DNA from: Desulfosudis oleivorans
Lineage (GTDB): Bacteria > Desulfobacterota > Desulfobacteria > Desulfobacterales > SURF-7
Direction of reading: 5' to 3'
Assembly: GCA_020723325.1 (NCBI GenBank)
Contig: DYJD01000032.1
Span: 1-64,000, forward strand
DNA: 64,000 nt
The notes under the pieces are model-generated. The model was not told the origin of the DNA. It was given only the letters and a program-made list of their open reading frames with translations, and searched no databases. Every line of letters begins with the position of its first letter. Position 1 is the stretch's first letter. This document shows positions 41,117 through 49,292 of the stretch, in pieces. A program made the translations under genes and the position numbers.

Positions 41117-43051
41117 ATGAAAGTACTGGCTGAGCAGGACATCGATCTTTTCTATCAGGGGTTAATGTGCGCTGGTCTCCACAAGGGGTTGCGCAGCGTT
41201 CTCCTGTTCGATACCGACTTTGAAGCCATAGACGCGATAATACCACTTTTTGCGGAGATACTGAAAATCGGCACGCAAGCCCAGTTGGAAATTGTCAAAC
41301 TGCCCGCTGCACCGAGTGATGACGATTTATGGGGAAACTTCGCGCTGAAACCCGATTCAAACGATCGGAAGCAAGGGATCAAAAGAGGGCTCTCCATCAT
41401 CTGGCGCGAGGGGTTGCTGACTCGGAACAGGATTAAAAAGCATCATATGCTAGCCGTAATCCCGGATCTATCGCGAATCAATCTTCCGATATCGAGAGCA
41501 TGTATTATGCTCATGGATACACCCACGGCTGGCCTGCAAAGACATGGACAGGAACATGTCTGGAAGCCCGATATCACCTGGTTGGCGGCTTGCGACCGGG
41601 ATAAAATCGGAACAGTATCTGAACATCTGCTTGACCGGTTTGCGCTTCGATTATTCTCCCCTTCTTTCAAGAGAGAAAATCATGTTTCGAACATCAGACA
41701 ATGGCTTGAAGACGCGGACAATTCATCAGCACGAACAAATCATATACCGAGGAATATTTTATCTCAAATCAAGGAAAGAATGGAAAAAGCTGGGCAACAT
41801 GAATCGGTTTCATTTTCTTCGGATGCACTTCAAAGAATTCTGAAACATTTTTTCCCCAAAGGATCCACTTCGGGTGTCAGACGCGAAGTGACATTGGCAA
41901 GAATGAGCTTGGCATTGGCTTGTCTGGATTTTTCTGACAATGTCACGGCAAAACATGTGGAAAAAGCCGCCGAAATTATCTGGCTGCCGGACATTCCGCG
42001 TGTTTTGGATAACTCGAAAAAAAAATCAGAACCCGAACATGAAACTGAAAAAAAAGAAAAACTGGACCGGGCTAGGGTAGATAATTTCGGAGAACCGGAA
42101 ATCGGTATAGTCGATGATTCCACCTCTATAACCGATGATTCCCCCCTTCATGACCCGGAACCGCAAATCAGCGAACCCGAAATTCTGCCGCCTCACCCCG
42201 TGCGCGATAGATCCCCTTATCCCGAAGACACGGCGCAAGTAGAACGAGAACAATTCAGCCTCCGGCTTCCGGTGAGAAGACGTGGCGCCGTATTGGACGA
42301 TCGGGGCGTCATCATAGGAGTTCAACCGACTTGCACCCTTCATGATCTGGCGTTGGTTCCTACCATTGTTGAAGCTGCCATATTTCAGAATATCCGACGT
42401 AAAAATGACGAAACTCTGCCAAAGGATCGACTTGTCATCTCGCCGGTGGATTTGCGCAGTTACCGCCGGGAATCAAAGCCGGATCTAATGCTTATCCTGG
42501 TAATCGATTACACCTGTCTTAAAGATTGCAAATGGGAGGACAAACTGCTGCCCCATTTGCGATGGGCATATGTAAACCGGGCAAGCATTTGCATCATTCA
42601 GGTGGGTGCGGATACTGATGAAAATGAGCTACGAGCGAAAAAGGTAACCGCTAATACGATTTTATCTCCTGTTATCAATGAAGCCCTTGAAGCCAAGCCG
42701 GGAAAAGCTACACCGCTCGCCCATGGACTTGATCTGGCCTACCACACCATCCAGCAGAACAAGCTTCATGGGCGGGAGCATATCACCCACACCCGGCTGG
42801 TTGTGATTACCGATGGCAGGGGAAATGTGCCGCTACAAGCCAGTATAGAGGAGAAAATCGAAGATAAAAGGCCGGTGAACCGTGAGGGAATTGATGATGT
42901 ATTGGAAATTGCTCATAAAATTTTTGATTTGAAAAAGGTGCTGAGCATAGTTATCGATCCAAAGCCAAGATATTATGCCGAGCTTCCCGTGATGCTGGCG
43001 GATGCCATGGGCGCGGTTCGGGAACCTGTCGATCCAAGCGATGATCTGTAA
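41117..43051 (+). CDS. ChlD-like protein: inactive AAA domain, acidic linker, vWA domain
   Basis: The protein has 644 residues. The first 300 follow the ChlD/ChlI fold but lack a P-loop, as is usual for ChlD. Residues 315-390 are an acidic, proline-rich linker. The vWA domain runs from about 455. Its MIDAS is degenerate: DYTCL replaces DxSxS, while the later TPLAHGL threonine and ITDGRGN aspartate remain. It should bind the ChlI-like ATPase encoded 30 bases upstream and pass conformational change to a target, probably the TIR-CHAT or NACHT protein. Confidence 0.82.
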   Translation: MKVLAEQDIDLFYQGLMCAGLHKGLRSVLLFDTDFEAIDAIIPLFAEILKIGTQAQLEIVKLPAAPSDDDLWGNFALKPDSNDRKQGIKRGLSIIWREGLLTRNRIKKHHMLAVIPDLSRINLPISRACIMLMDTPTAGLQRHGQEHVWKPDITWLAACDRDKIGTVSEHLLDRFALRLFSPSFKRENHVSNIRQWLEDADNSSARTNHIPRNILSQIKERMEKAGQHESVSFSSDALQRILKHFFPKGSTSGVRREVTLARMSLALACLDFSDNVTAKHVEKAAEIIWLPDIPRVLDNSKKKSEPEHETEKKEKLDRARVDNFGEPEIGIVDDSTSITDDSPLHDPEPQISEPEILPPHPVRDRSPYPEDTAQVEREQFSLRLPVRRRGAVLDDRGVIIGVQPTCTLHDLALVPTIVEAAIFQNIRRKNDETLPKDRLVISPVDLRSYRRESKPDLMLILVIDYTCLKDCKWEDKLLPHLRWAYVNRASICIIQVGADTDENELRAKKVTANTILSPVINEALEAKPGKATPLAHGLDLAYHTIQQNKLHGREHITHTRLVVITDGRGNVPLQASIEEKIEDKRPVNREGIDDVLEIAHKIFDLKKVLSIVIDPKPRYYAELPVMLADAMGAVREPVDPSDDL

Positions 43052-43089
43052 ATGATGCTGATCTTGAAAGACAAAAAGATACACGGATT

Positions 43090-45114
43090 ATGAAATATAA
43101 TGTATTCATCAGCCATATCAAGGAAGATTTGGGAATAGCAATTAAGCTTTATAATGATCTCAAAAAAAATGGCGCCAATCCGTGGATGAGTGAATACGAT
43201 TTGCTTCCGGGATCGAACCGGCGGTATGAGATGAAACGAAGGATTCGAGAATGCAATTATTTTTTGACATTGCTGTCATCCAGATCGCTTTCTGAAAAAG
43301 GAGATTTTCAGAGAGAACTCAATGCAGCCCTGGATAAAAAAGAAGAGTCTGCAATGGGGGATTTTTTTATCATTCCCGTCCTTATCGATGAGCATAAACC
43401 GGAGGATGAACGGCTGATAGATATTGTACCGGTTGAATTATTCAAGTCTTATGAAAGGGGGCTGAAGAAACTTCTTGATGTATTGGCAGATCGAAAGCAG
43501 AGGATCACCCATCGAATGACATCAGAAATTGATGTTGTTGATGACAATTTCAGCAAGCAGGTTGAAATGAAAAGGTGGTTCAAAATCATTGTCAAATTTC
43601 AAGAAGGCGAAAATGAACTAACTGAATTATATGATTCGGAGGCGCATCCACAAAGACCACCCAAACTTATTGTCAATAAAAAATACAGACTGACCCTTGT
43701 TGCCGAAAGCGTTGAAAAAAAAGAAGATAAGACAGATTTAGGAGTGAAGGAATCCTGCAGAAAAATATACGTTTCTTTGAGATCTGATGCCTTAATCGGT
43801 TTAATAATTAAAGACCCTGAGCAAGGCATTCAGATAAAAAATAAAAAAGAATTTAAGATCGAGTTCGATATTGAAACGGAAGCGAATTTGTTAAGTGAAA
43901 AATCGGAATTAATCGTTAAATTTTCAGACCATGAGCATTGCCATGAAATAAAAGTTCCTGTCATGATTGATGAGTGCGAATTAACGAATGAAGAATGTTT
44001 GCATTTTAATAGGCTCAGGTTGTGCCTGACACCTCTTCCCCCCGAACTCTTCGAAAAAATAGCCATAATGCATGTTGAACCCAGGTCCGGAACCGATGAA
44101 ATCAGGTTACTGTTTTTCAATCCGGGACATTCTTATAAACAGTCACCCTATTTTAATCCGCAGGAACTTGATCCTTTGGAATTTGTGGGCGAACAGGGCG
44201 AATACGTCATGCACCCTGAAATGATAATGAATAAAATATCACAAGTGTCTTACTCACTTGAACGCCTTGAACTGAAACACTGGATCGTTAAAAGGCGCAG
44301 ACAGACAGGCGATGATTTGATTCTAGTGGTTGTCGATCATTCCTTTTTAAATATCTGGTGGGAAATGTGGGATTTTGGAGATGGCGAACATCTTGGGGCA
44401 TACACCACGATCATTCGATGGCTACCTGTTCCGGTATTGTCAGGATCAGCTTATTCTTTGGCGTTTAAAAAAGAGAAAATTTCGGGAAAAGTTTTCATAC
44501 ATGTTGATGGAGATCAGGAAACCATGGGCGACGAAGTTGCCATTTTTACCCGATACTCGAAAGCCTCCTCCGTTCAGCGTTATGATAACATTAAGAATTT
44601 GCTTGAAAATAATTCTAATGAACTTGGATTGGTCTATATCGGTGGAGAGGGTTATTATAAAAAAGGAACCTATCATTCAATTGCGATCGGAAAGAAAAAT
44701 TCAGAGCACGACCGTCTGTTTGCCATGAATTTGGCCAATTTGGAAATTAAATATAATCTTCATCCATTTTTTTTTCTTAATGCCTGCGCTTCGGCATGCC
44801 TGGCCAAGGAACGAGATCAATACTTTGGATTTCCTTTTCTCTTACGATATTTCCATAATGGTTTTATCGGAACAATCGGACGTGTTGAAAACAATTATGC
44901 CATCGCAATTGCAAAACAGCTCTTTACTGATTCCCATAAGGATGATGAAGGGATGCTACCTGCAAGAGCATTGCGTGATTTACGATCGCGTGTTGCTAAG
45001 GAGCTAAGAGAGAATAAAGACAACAAAGAGATTCAATTGAAATTTATCTTCACATTTATGTACGTGTATTATGGGAATCCGATGGCTGGATTGCACCTGA
45101 TTCCGGTTGTATAA
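43090..45114 (+). CDS. TIR-CHAT protein
   Basis: The protein has 674 residues. An N-terminal TIR domain (1-135; VFISHIKEDLG, SSRSLSEKGDFQRELN) retains the candidate catalytic glutamate. A middle beta-rich region (about 150-330) and a linker follow. From about 440 the sequence has a CHAT (caspase-like) form. The nucleophile region LNACASAC has C566, and the ending YYGNPMAGL is typical. The usual histidine site (GHG) reads GGEG with E520, so the dyad looks broken. It could cleave NAD+ by TIR while CHAT acts as a scaffold, or use another histidine (HS near 528). Confidence 0.75.
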   Translation: MKYNVFISHIKEDLGIAIKLYNDLKKNGANPWMSEYDLLPGSNRRYEMKRRIRECNYFLTLLSSRSLSEKGDFQRELNAALDKKEESAMGDFFIIPVLIDEHKPEDERLIDIVPVELFKSYERGLKKLLDVLADRKQRITHRMTSEIDVVDDNFSKQVEMKRWFKIIVKFQEGENELTELYDSEAHPQRPPKLIVNKKYRLTLVAESVEKKEDKTDLGVKESCRKIYVSLRSDALIGLIIKDPEQGIQIKNKKEFKIEFDIETEANLLSEKSELIVKFSDHEHCHEIKVPVMIDECELTNEECLHFNRLRLCLTPLPPELFEKIAIMHVEPRSGTDEIRLLFFNPGHSYKQSPYFNPQELDPLEFVGEQGEYVMHPEMIMNKISQVSYSLERLELKHWIVKRRRQTGDDLILVVVDHSFLNIWWEMWDFGDGEHLGAYTTIIRWLPVPVLSGSAYSLAFKKEKISGKVFIHVDGDQETMGDEVAIFTRYSKASSVQRYDNIKNLLENNSNELGLVYIGGEGYYKKGTYHSIAIGKKNSEHDRLFAMNLANLEIKYNLHPFFFLNACASACLAKERDQYFGFPFLLRYFHNGFIGTIGRVENNYAIAIAKQLFTDSHKDDEGMLPARALRDLRSRVAKELRENKDNKEIQLKFIFTFMYVYYGNPMAGLHLIPVV

Positions 45115-45122
45115 GGTGAAGA

Positions 45123-48100
45123 ATGCAAATGGCACATATGGAGAAGCACATAACGATTAGACCCATCATCAGCTATCCGAAGGTGGCCGAACCGGGCAAG
45201 ATCTATCTGATGACGGTCAATCTGCAAATTGATCAAAAGGACTACCACTGGCCGTATGACGAGGAGGAATATGCCATTTACTGCATAGTGGAAACCGACC
45301 TTTTTTCTCATGAAGCCATTGGGGAACCTGTAATTGTTTTGAATCGGTTTGGGGGGAGTTATGGAGCGGCTTCTTTTAAATTAATTCCAACATTGAAAAA
45401 AACTGAAGGTCTTATTCGTCTTAAGCTTATCAATGATAATGGTATTCTTCTTGATATCATTCCCTTGTACAATATTAAAATAAGAAGGAAATACAAAGAA
45501 ATAGAAAACAGTAAAAGAGATATTTTACATCAGAACTTATTTTCAATAGTTCGAATATCTTTGGGGAAATCAAATAATGGCCTTTTAGGAATGGGATTTT
45601 TGATTAGTAAAGCTATAGTTGTCACGTGTGACCATGTTGTTAATAGCTTTTCAGGGTCAACTGATATGGATTTTCATCAGGTTTATGTCGACTTCCCATT
45701 TTTACTAGAAATTCCCATTTTAGAAGCAAAAGTGATTGAGAGATTTCCAAATGAAGATATCGCATTTTTGGAATTGATAACTGATGAAACGCTTTTGCCG
45801 GATAATGCAACTCTATCCTCGATTTTTAATTATGAGCCTTCAATAATTCTTGATCGTCCTGTGACAATCTTTGGTTTTTCAAACCGATTTACCGATGGGT
45901 TTTTCATAAACGGAAATCTCATAGGAAAACCGGTAAACGGATTATACGAAATTGATTTAAGATTGGAAGATTACGGCAATTTGTCAGGTTTAAGTGGCGC
46001 ACCAGTATGGGATGAATATGAAAATATTGTTTGTGGGATATTATCTGCCAAATCAGATAAAAACACTTATTCCATGATTCCAATATCATCCATAATAAAA
46101 TACCACCTCAAAATTATTGGCGGGCTTCAAATTAATTCGGAAATGGACTTGGCAGCGGAGATCGACAATTATAAACGGAAGATCGCCTCCTTGCATGCCT
46201 GTCTGCCGATGGCGGGTTTTGCCACCCAGATCGCGGTTCCCATCCAGCTCATGGACATCCACGTTCCCCTGTCGGCGGTGATGGATCTGGGCGGGCTGAA
46301 CGATAAGCGGTTCACCTGCTCGGAACAAGCGGCAAAATATCTTGAAGACCGAGACTGCGGCATGGAAATCCCTCTTGTTGAAACCGTGCGGCAGGCGGTG
46401 GATAGGCGCTTTCGGGGCAGCATCATCCTGGGCGATCCCGGCTCTGGAAAGACCACCCACCTGAAAAGGCTGTTGCTGGAGTGCCTGGACCCAGGCCCGG
46501 AAAAACTGGGCCTGCCCAAAGACATGCTGCCGGTTTTTCTGCCGCTGAGGGAGCTGGAGGATCTGGAAAAGGGCTTGGATGCGTTTATTCAGAAACAAAT
46601 GGAAAGCCCCCATTTGAATGTTGCTTCGGATTTCGGCAAACAGTTGCTGAAAAGGGGCAATCTGCTTTTTCTTTTGGACGGCCTGGATGAAGTAACCTTC
46701 CTGGCCAGGCGGGAACAGGTGGCCCGCTGGATCACGAAGGCTCTCCTGCTTCATAAGGACTGTCATTTCATCGTCACCTGCCGGTTCGCCGGTTACAGTC
46801 CTGGGGTGAAGCTGGAATCCGGCTTGCTGGAGCTGCATATTCTCCCGTTTACCGCGCAACAGGCCGAGGCATTTATCGCCAACTGGTACAACATTGTGGA
46901 AAGGTTGCTTGCCAAGGACCTGACCCAGGTCGAAGCCATTGCCCGGGAAAAGGCGGAGAGCCTGATCAAAATCATCCGCAGCCGGGATTTCCGCTCCAGC
47001 CGGGTAGCGGAGCTGACCCGGAACCCGCTGCTGCTGACCAATATCTGTCTAGTCCATCGCTTTCGGGGCGTTTTGCCGGAAAAGCGCAGCCGCCTTTATG
47101 AGGATTGCATCAATACCCTGCTGGAAGGCTGGCGGGCGGCCAAGGGAATCAACGTGGAATTTTCCGTAGACAAGGCCCGCCAGGCCCTGCAGCCGGTGGC
47201 CCTCTGGCTCCATGAAGAAGAAGGCCGCACCCAGGCAACGGCCGGGGCACTTTCACCCCATATCGAGCCGGTGTTGAAGGCTTTGGAATGGCAGAAGGGC
47301 GACGCTGTGAACTTTCTTCGCACCATCCGGGATGAAAGCGGTTTGTTGACCGGCTGGGATCAGGAACACTACGGCTTTATGCACCTGGGGTTTCAGGAAT
47401 ATCTGGCTGCACGGGAAATCCGCAGCCGGTATTTTAAAAATCCGTCGGTTCTGACCGCGCTGGTGGAGCGTTTCGGCCAAAGTTGGTGGCAGGAAGTGAC
47501 TTTGCTGCTCCTGACTCTGGAGGACCCATATCTGTTTGTGCCCTTCATGCGCGAGGTGGTAAAGCACGAGGCTTTTGTGAACCATAAAAACTTGGTGGAG
47601 GCTTGCCTGAACGATGCTTCCGAAAGGTCGGCCCAGCCCTTTCTTGAACTGCTGGCAAAACCTCCGGGCAAGGACAAGGGCTTGTGGGACAGACAACTAT
47701 ATGCCTTGATCCTGGCAGAGCGCTTGGCCCCTGACAAGGTCAAGGGCATGCACTTCAAACTAGCAAACCATCCCTTTGACCTTATCCGCAACCGAATCAC
47801 TGGAAAAACCGCACAGGAAGCCCGGCAGCCTGTCAAGGCTCGTCGTGGAGGCTATGAGTTGGTGAAGATACCGGCCGGAAAGTTCGTGATAGGTTCGGAC
47901 TTAGGAGAAGAAGGGCATTATAGGAATGAAGGTCCTATGCGGAAGGTCAAAGTGCCGTCTTTTTACATGGGACGTTATCCGGTCACCAATAAGGAATACC
48001 GCATCTTTTTGCAGGAGAATCCCGATGAAGCTGAACCGCGCTTTTGGACTGACCGGCGTTTTAATCAGCCCCGCCAGCCTGTGGTGGGGGTGAGTTGGGA

Positions 48101-48554
48101 GGAGGCCCGGCGCTATGCGACCTGGGCCGGCCTCAGCCTCCCAAGCGAAGTGGAGTGGGAATATGCCTGCCGGGCCGGAACCGATACCCGCTATTACACT
48201 GGCGATTCAGAATCCGCTCTGGATCGGGCTGGCTGGTATAGAAAAAATTCCGGGGGGCAAACCCATCCGGTGGGAGAAAAAGAGCCCAATGCCTGGGGCC
48301 TGTATGATATGCACGGCAACGTCTGGGAATGGCTTGAGGATGACTGGCATAGTAATTATAAGAGCGTCCCGGGGGATAGCATGGCCTGGAAAAACATTCC
48401 GCGTGACGCGTACCGGGTCCTGCGCGGCGGCGCGTGGGGCCTCGTTGCTGAGTACTGCCGGTCGGCGGCCCGCTATGGGTTCACCCCGGGCGACCGGAAT
48501 GATAACATCGGGTTCCGGCTTGTTTTGCGTCCAGGTCAGCAGGTCGGCAGATGA
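45123..48554 (+). CDS. Trypsin-NACHT-FGE multidomain protein
   Basis: The protein has 1143 residues. Residues 1-120 are a beta domain similar in style to the Trypco partners. Residues 135-340 are a trypsin-like protease with a complete triad (H171 in TCDHVV, D212 in NEDIAFL, S291 in GLSGAPV). The NACHT module has a P-loop GDPGSGKTT at 437-445 and Walker B LLDGLDE at 517-523, followed by helical repeats to about 900. Residues 910-1137 are a formylglycine-generating-enzyme-like (FGE/sulfatase-modifying) domain (LVKIPAGKFVIGSD, GVSWEEA, LPSEVEWEYACRAG, GLYDMHGNVWEW). NACHT switches oligomerise on ligand binding. The FGE end is a plausible sensor and the protease a plausible effector. It begins eight bases after the TIR-CHAT gene. 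Confidence 0.88.
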   Translation: MQMAHMEKHITIRPIISYPKVAEPGKIYLMTVNLQIDQKDYHWPYDEEEYAIYCIVETDLFSHEAIGEPVIVLNRFGGSYGAASFKLIPTLKKTEGLIRLKLINDNGILLDIIPLYNIKIRRKYKEIENSKRDILHQNLFSIVRISLGKSNNGLLGMGFLISKAIVVTCDHVVNSFSGSTDMDFHQVYVDFPFLLEIPILEAKVIERFPNEDIAFLELITDETLLPDNATLSSIFNYEPSIILDRPVTIFGFSNRFTDGFFINGNLIGKPVNGLYEIDLRLEDYGNLSGLSGAPVWDEYENIVCGILSAKSDKNTYSMIPISSIIKYHLKIIGGLQINSEMDLAAEIDNYKRKIASLHACLPMAGFATQIAVPIQLMDIHVPLSAVMDLGGLNDKRFTCSEQAAKYLEDRDCGMEIPLVETVRQAVDRRFRGSIILGDPGSGKTTHLKRLLLECLDPGPEKLGLPKDMLPVFLPLRELEDLEKGLDAFIQKQMESPHLNVASDFGKQLLKRGNLLFLLDGLDEVTFLARREQVARWITKALLLHKDCHFIVTCRFAGYSPGVKLESGLLELHILPFTAQQAEAFIANWYNIVERLLAKDLTQVEAIAREKAESLIKIIRSRDFRSSRVAELTRNPLLLTNICLVHRFRGVLPEKRSRLYEDCINTLLEGWRAAKGINVEFSVDKARQALQPVALWLHEEEGRTQATAGALSPHIEPVLKALEWQKGDAVNFLRTIRDESGLLTGWDQEHYGFMHLGFQEYLAAREIRSRYFKNPSVLTALVERFGQSWWQEVTLLLLTLEDPYLFVPFMREVVKHEAFVNHKNLVEACLNDASERSAQPFLELLAKPPGKDKGLWDRQLYALILAERLAPDKVKGMHFKLANHPFDLIRNRITGKTAQEARQPVKARRGGYELVKIPAGKFVIGSDLGEEGHYRNEGPMRKVKVPSFYMGRYPVTNKEYRIFLQENPDEAEPRFWTDRRFNQPRQPVVGVSWEEARRYATWAGLSLPSEVEWEYACRAGTDTRYYTGDSESALDRAGWYRKNSGGQTHPVGEKEPNAWGLYDMHGNVWEWLEDDWHSNYKSVPGDSMAWKNIPRDAYRVLRGGAWGLVAEYCRSAARYGFTPGDRNDNIGFRLVLRPGQQVGR
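48411..48535 (+). other. Candidate variable region (DGR type) at the end of the FGE domain
   Basis: Codons 1097-1136 encode RVLRGGAW, then a run of aliphatic and aromatic residues, CRSAARYGFTP, and NDNIGFRL. In FGE proteins diversified by retroelements this same stretch (GGSW, then N-rich positions, CRSA, NIGFR) is the variable repeat. Residues at the expected variable sites are scattered in type, and many codons could arise from AAC/AAT by adenine changes. No template repeat or reverse transcriptase lies in the window. Confidence 0.4.
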
Positions 48555-48598
48555 GCAGCGGACTGAGACGGAGGACGTGGTCATCACTTCTTCCATCC

Positions 48599-48623
48599 TG
48601 TGGGAGCGGCTTCCAGCCGCGAT
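48599..48623 (+). repeat. REP unit
   Basis: TGTGGGAGCGGCTTCCAGCC followed by GCGAT lies 45 bases after the conflict island. The stretch 48555-49292 contains no gene, only repeats. Confidence 0.8.
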
Positions 48624-48668
48624 TTCAGATCAGGGGTACACACTATAAGGGCTGTTGAAATCGTTTTT

Positions 48669-48701
48669 CTTCGTGTCCTTCGCGACCTTCGTGGTGAAAA
48701 A
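48669..48701. repeat. 'TTCGTG' repeat arm
   Basis: CTTCGTGTCCTTCG, then CGACCTTCGTGGTGAAAA, matches the right arm of the inverted element at 25.7 kb with one change. The left arm is not present here. Confidence 0.65.
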
Positions 48702-48936
48702 CATTATCATCCTTGGGATGTGAAGCAACGGGAAAAATGACGATATTTCAACATGGCAGGATCGATGGTACATAAAAATAGTGAGCTGTTGGTGAATTCG
48801 ATATCGCGAATGTGGAAGCCGGGGCTTCCGGGCACTACGTTCCCAAGCTGGGGCTTGGGAACGAGAGGGAAATAGGACTTCGGATTAAAAAAAATTACAT
48901 GCAATTCCCCTTGGTCTTGAATTTCCTGTCGACCGT

Positions 48937-48961
48937 ATCGCGGCTGGAAGTCTCGCCCACA
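48937..48961 (-). repeat. Degenerate REP unit
   Basis: ATCGCGGCTGGAAG is intact, but the other arm reads TCTCGCCCAC instead of CCGCTCCCAC. It is a worn copy of the REP family. Confidence 0.6.
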
Positions 48962-49189
48962 ATGGAAAACAACTAGACTTAGCTTGGATCGAGCAACGGC
49001 CACCACCGGACCCTCGCGGTACGACATATATGTGGGCTTGAACAACCATCTCATAGGTTACTTTCACCGCTTCACCATCTGCATATCCCTTTCAGTCCAT
49101 CAGATAACCATTTTATGACCCATGTTTTTGCAATCCGCCGCTTGATGCCATAAGATCGACTTGAAAACCAAATTTAGAGATCAAACGGG

Positions 49190-49268
49190 CCTTGATCATG
49201 GTTTCGGCCGAATCGCGGCTGGAAGCCGCTCCCACAATGGGAGAGAATGCTGAAACGACGATCAAGGC
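49190..49268. repeat. REP embedded in a MITE-like inverted repeat
   Basis: The REP at 49212-49236 is flanked by CCTTGATCATGGTTTCGG on the left and the inverse CGAAACGACGATCAAGG on the right, giving a small element of about 80 bases with terminal inverted repeats. The same architecture occurs at 54688-54787. Confidence 0.65.
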
Positions 49269-49292
49269 TGATCAATCGTAACGGAGGCAGCT

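Noticed and set aside
40092-43051. ChlI/ChlD-like pair as a true magnesium or cobalt chelatase
   Set aside because: No ChlH/CobN-type subunit or tetrapyrrole gene is nearby, and the pair is embedded between Trypco1-like and TIR-CHAT genes with a degenerate MIDAS.
46086-46859. Minus-strand frame of 257 codons inside the NACHT gene
   Set aside because: Antisense of the NACHT coding sequence, with no ribosome-binding site and no recognisable domain.
48555-49292. Search for a DGR template repeat or reverse transcriptase next to the FGE gene
   Set aside because: Only REP and 'TTCGTG' repeats are present; nothing matches the end of the FGE domain. The DGR idea is kept as a hypothesis without a local template.
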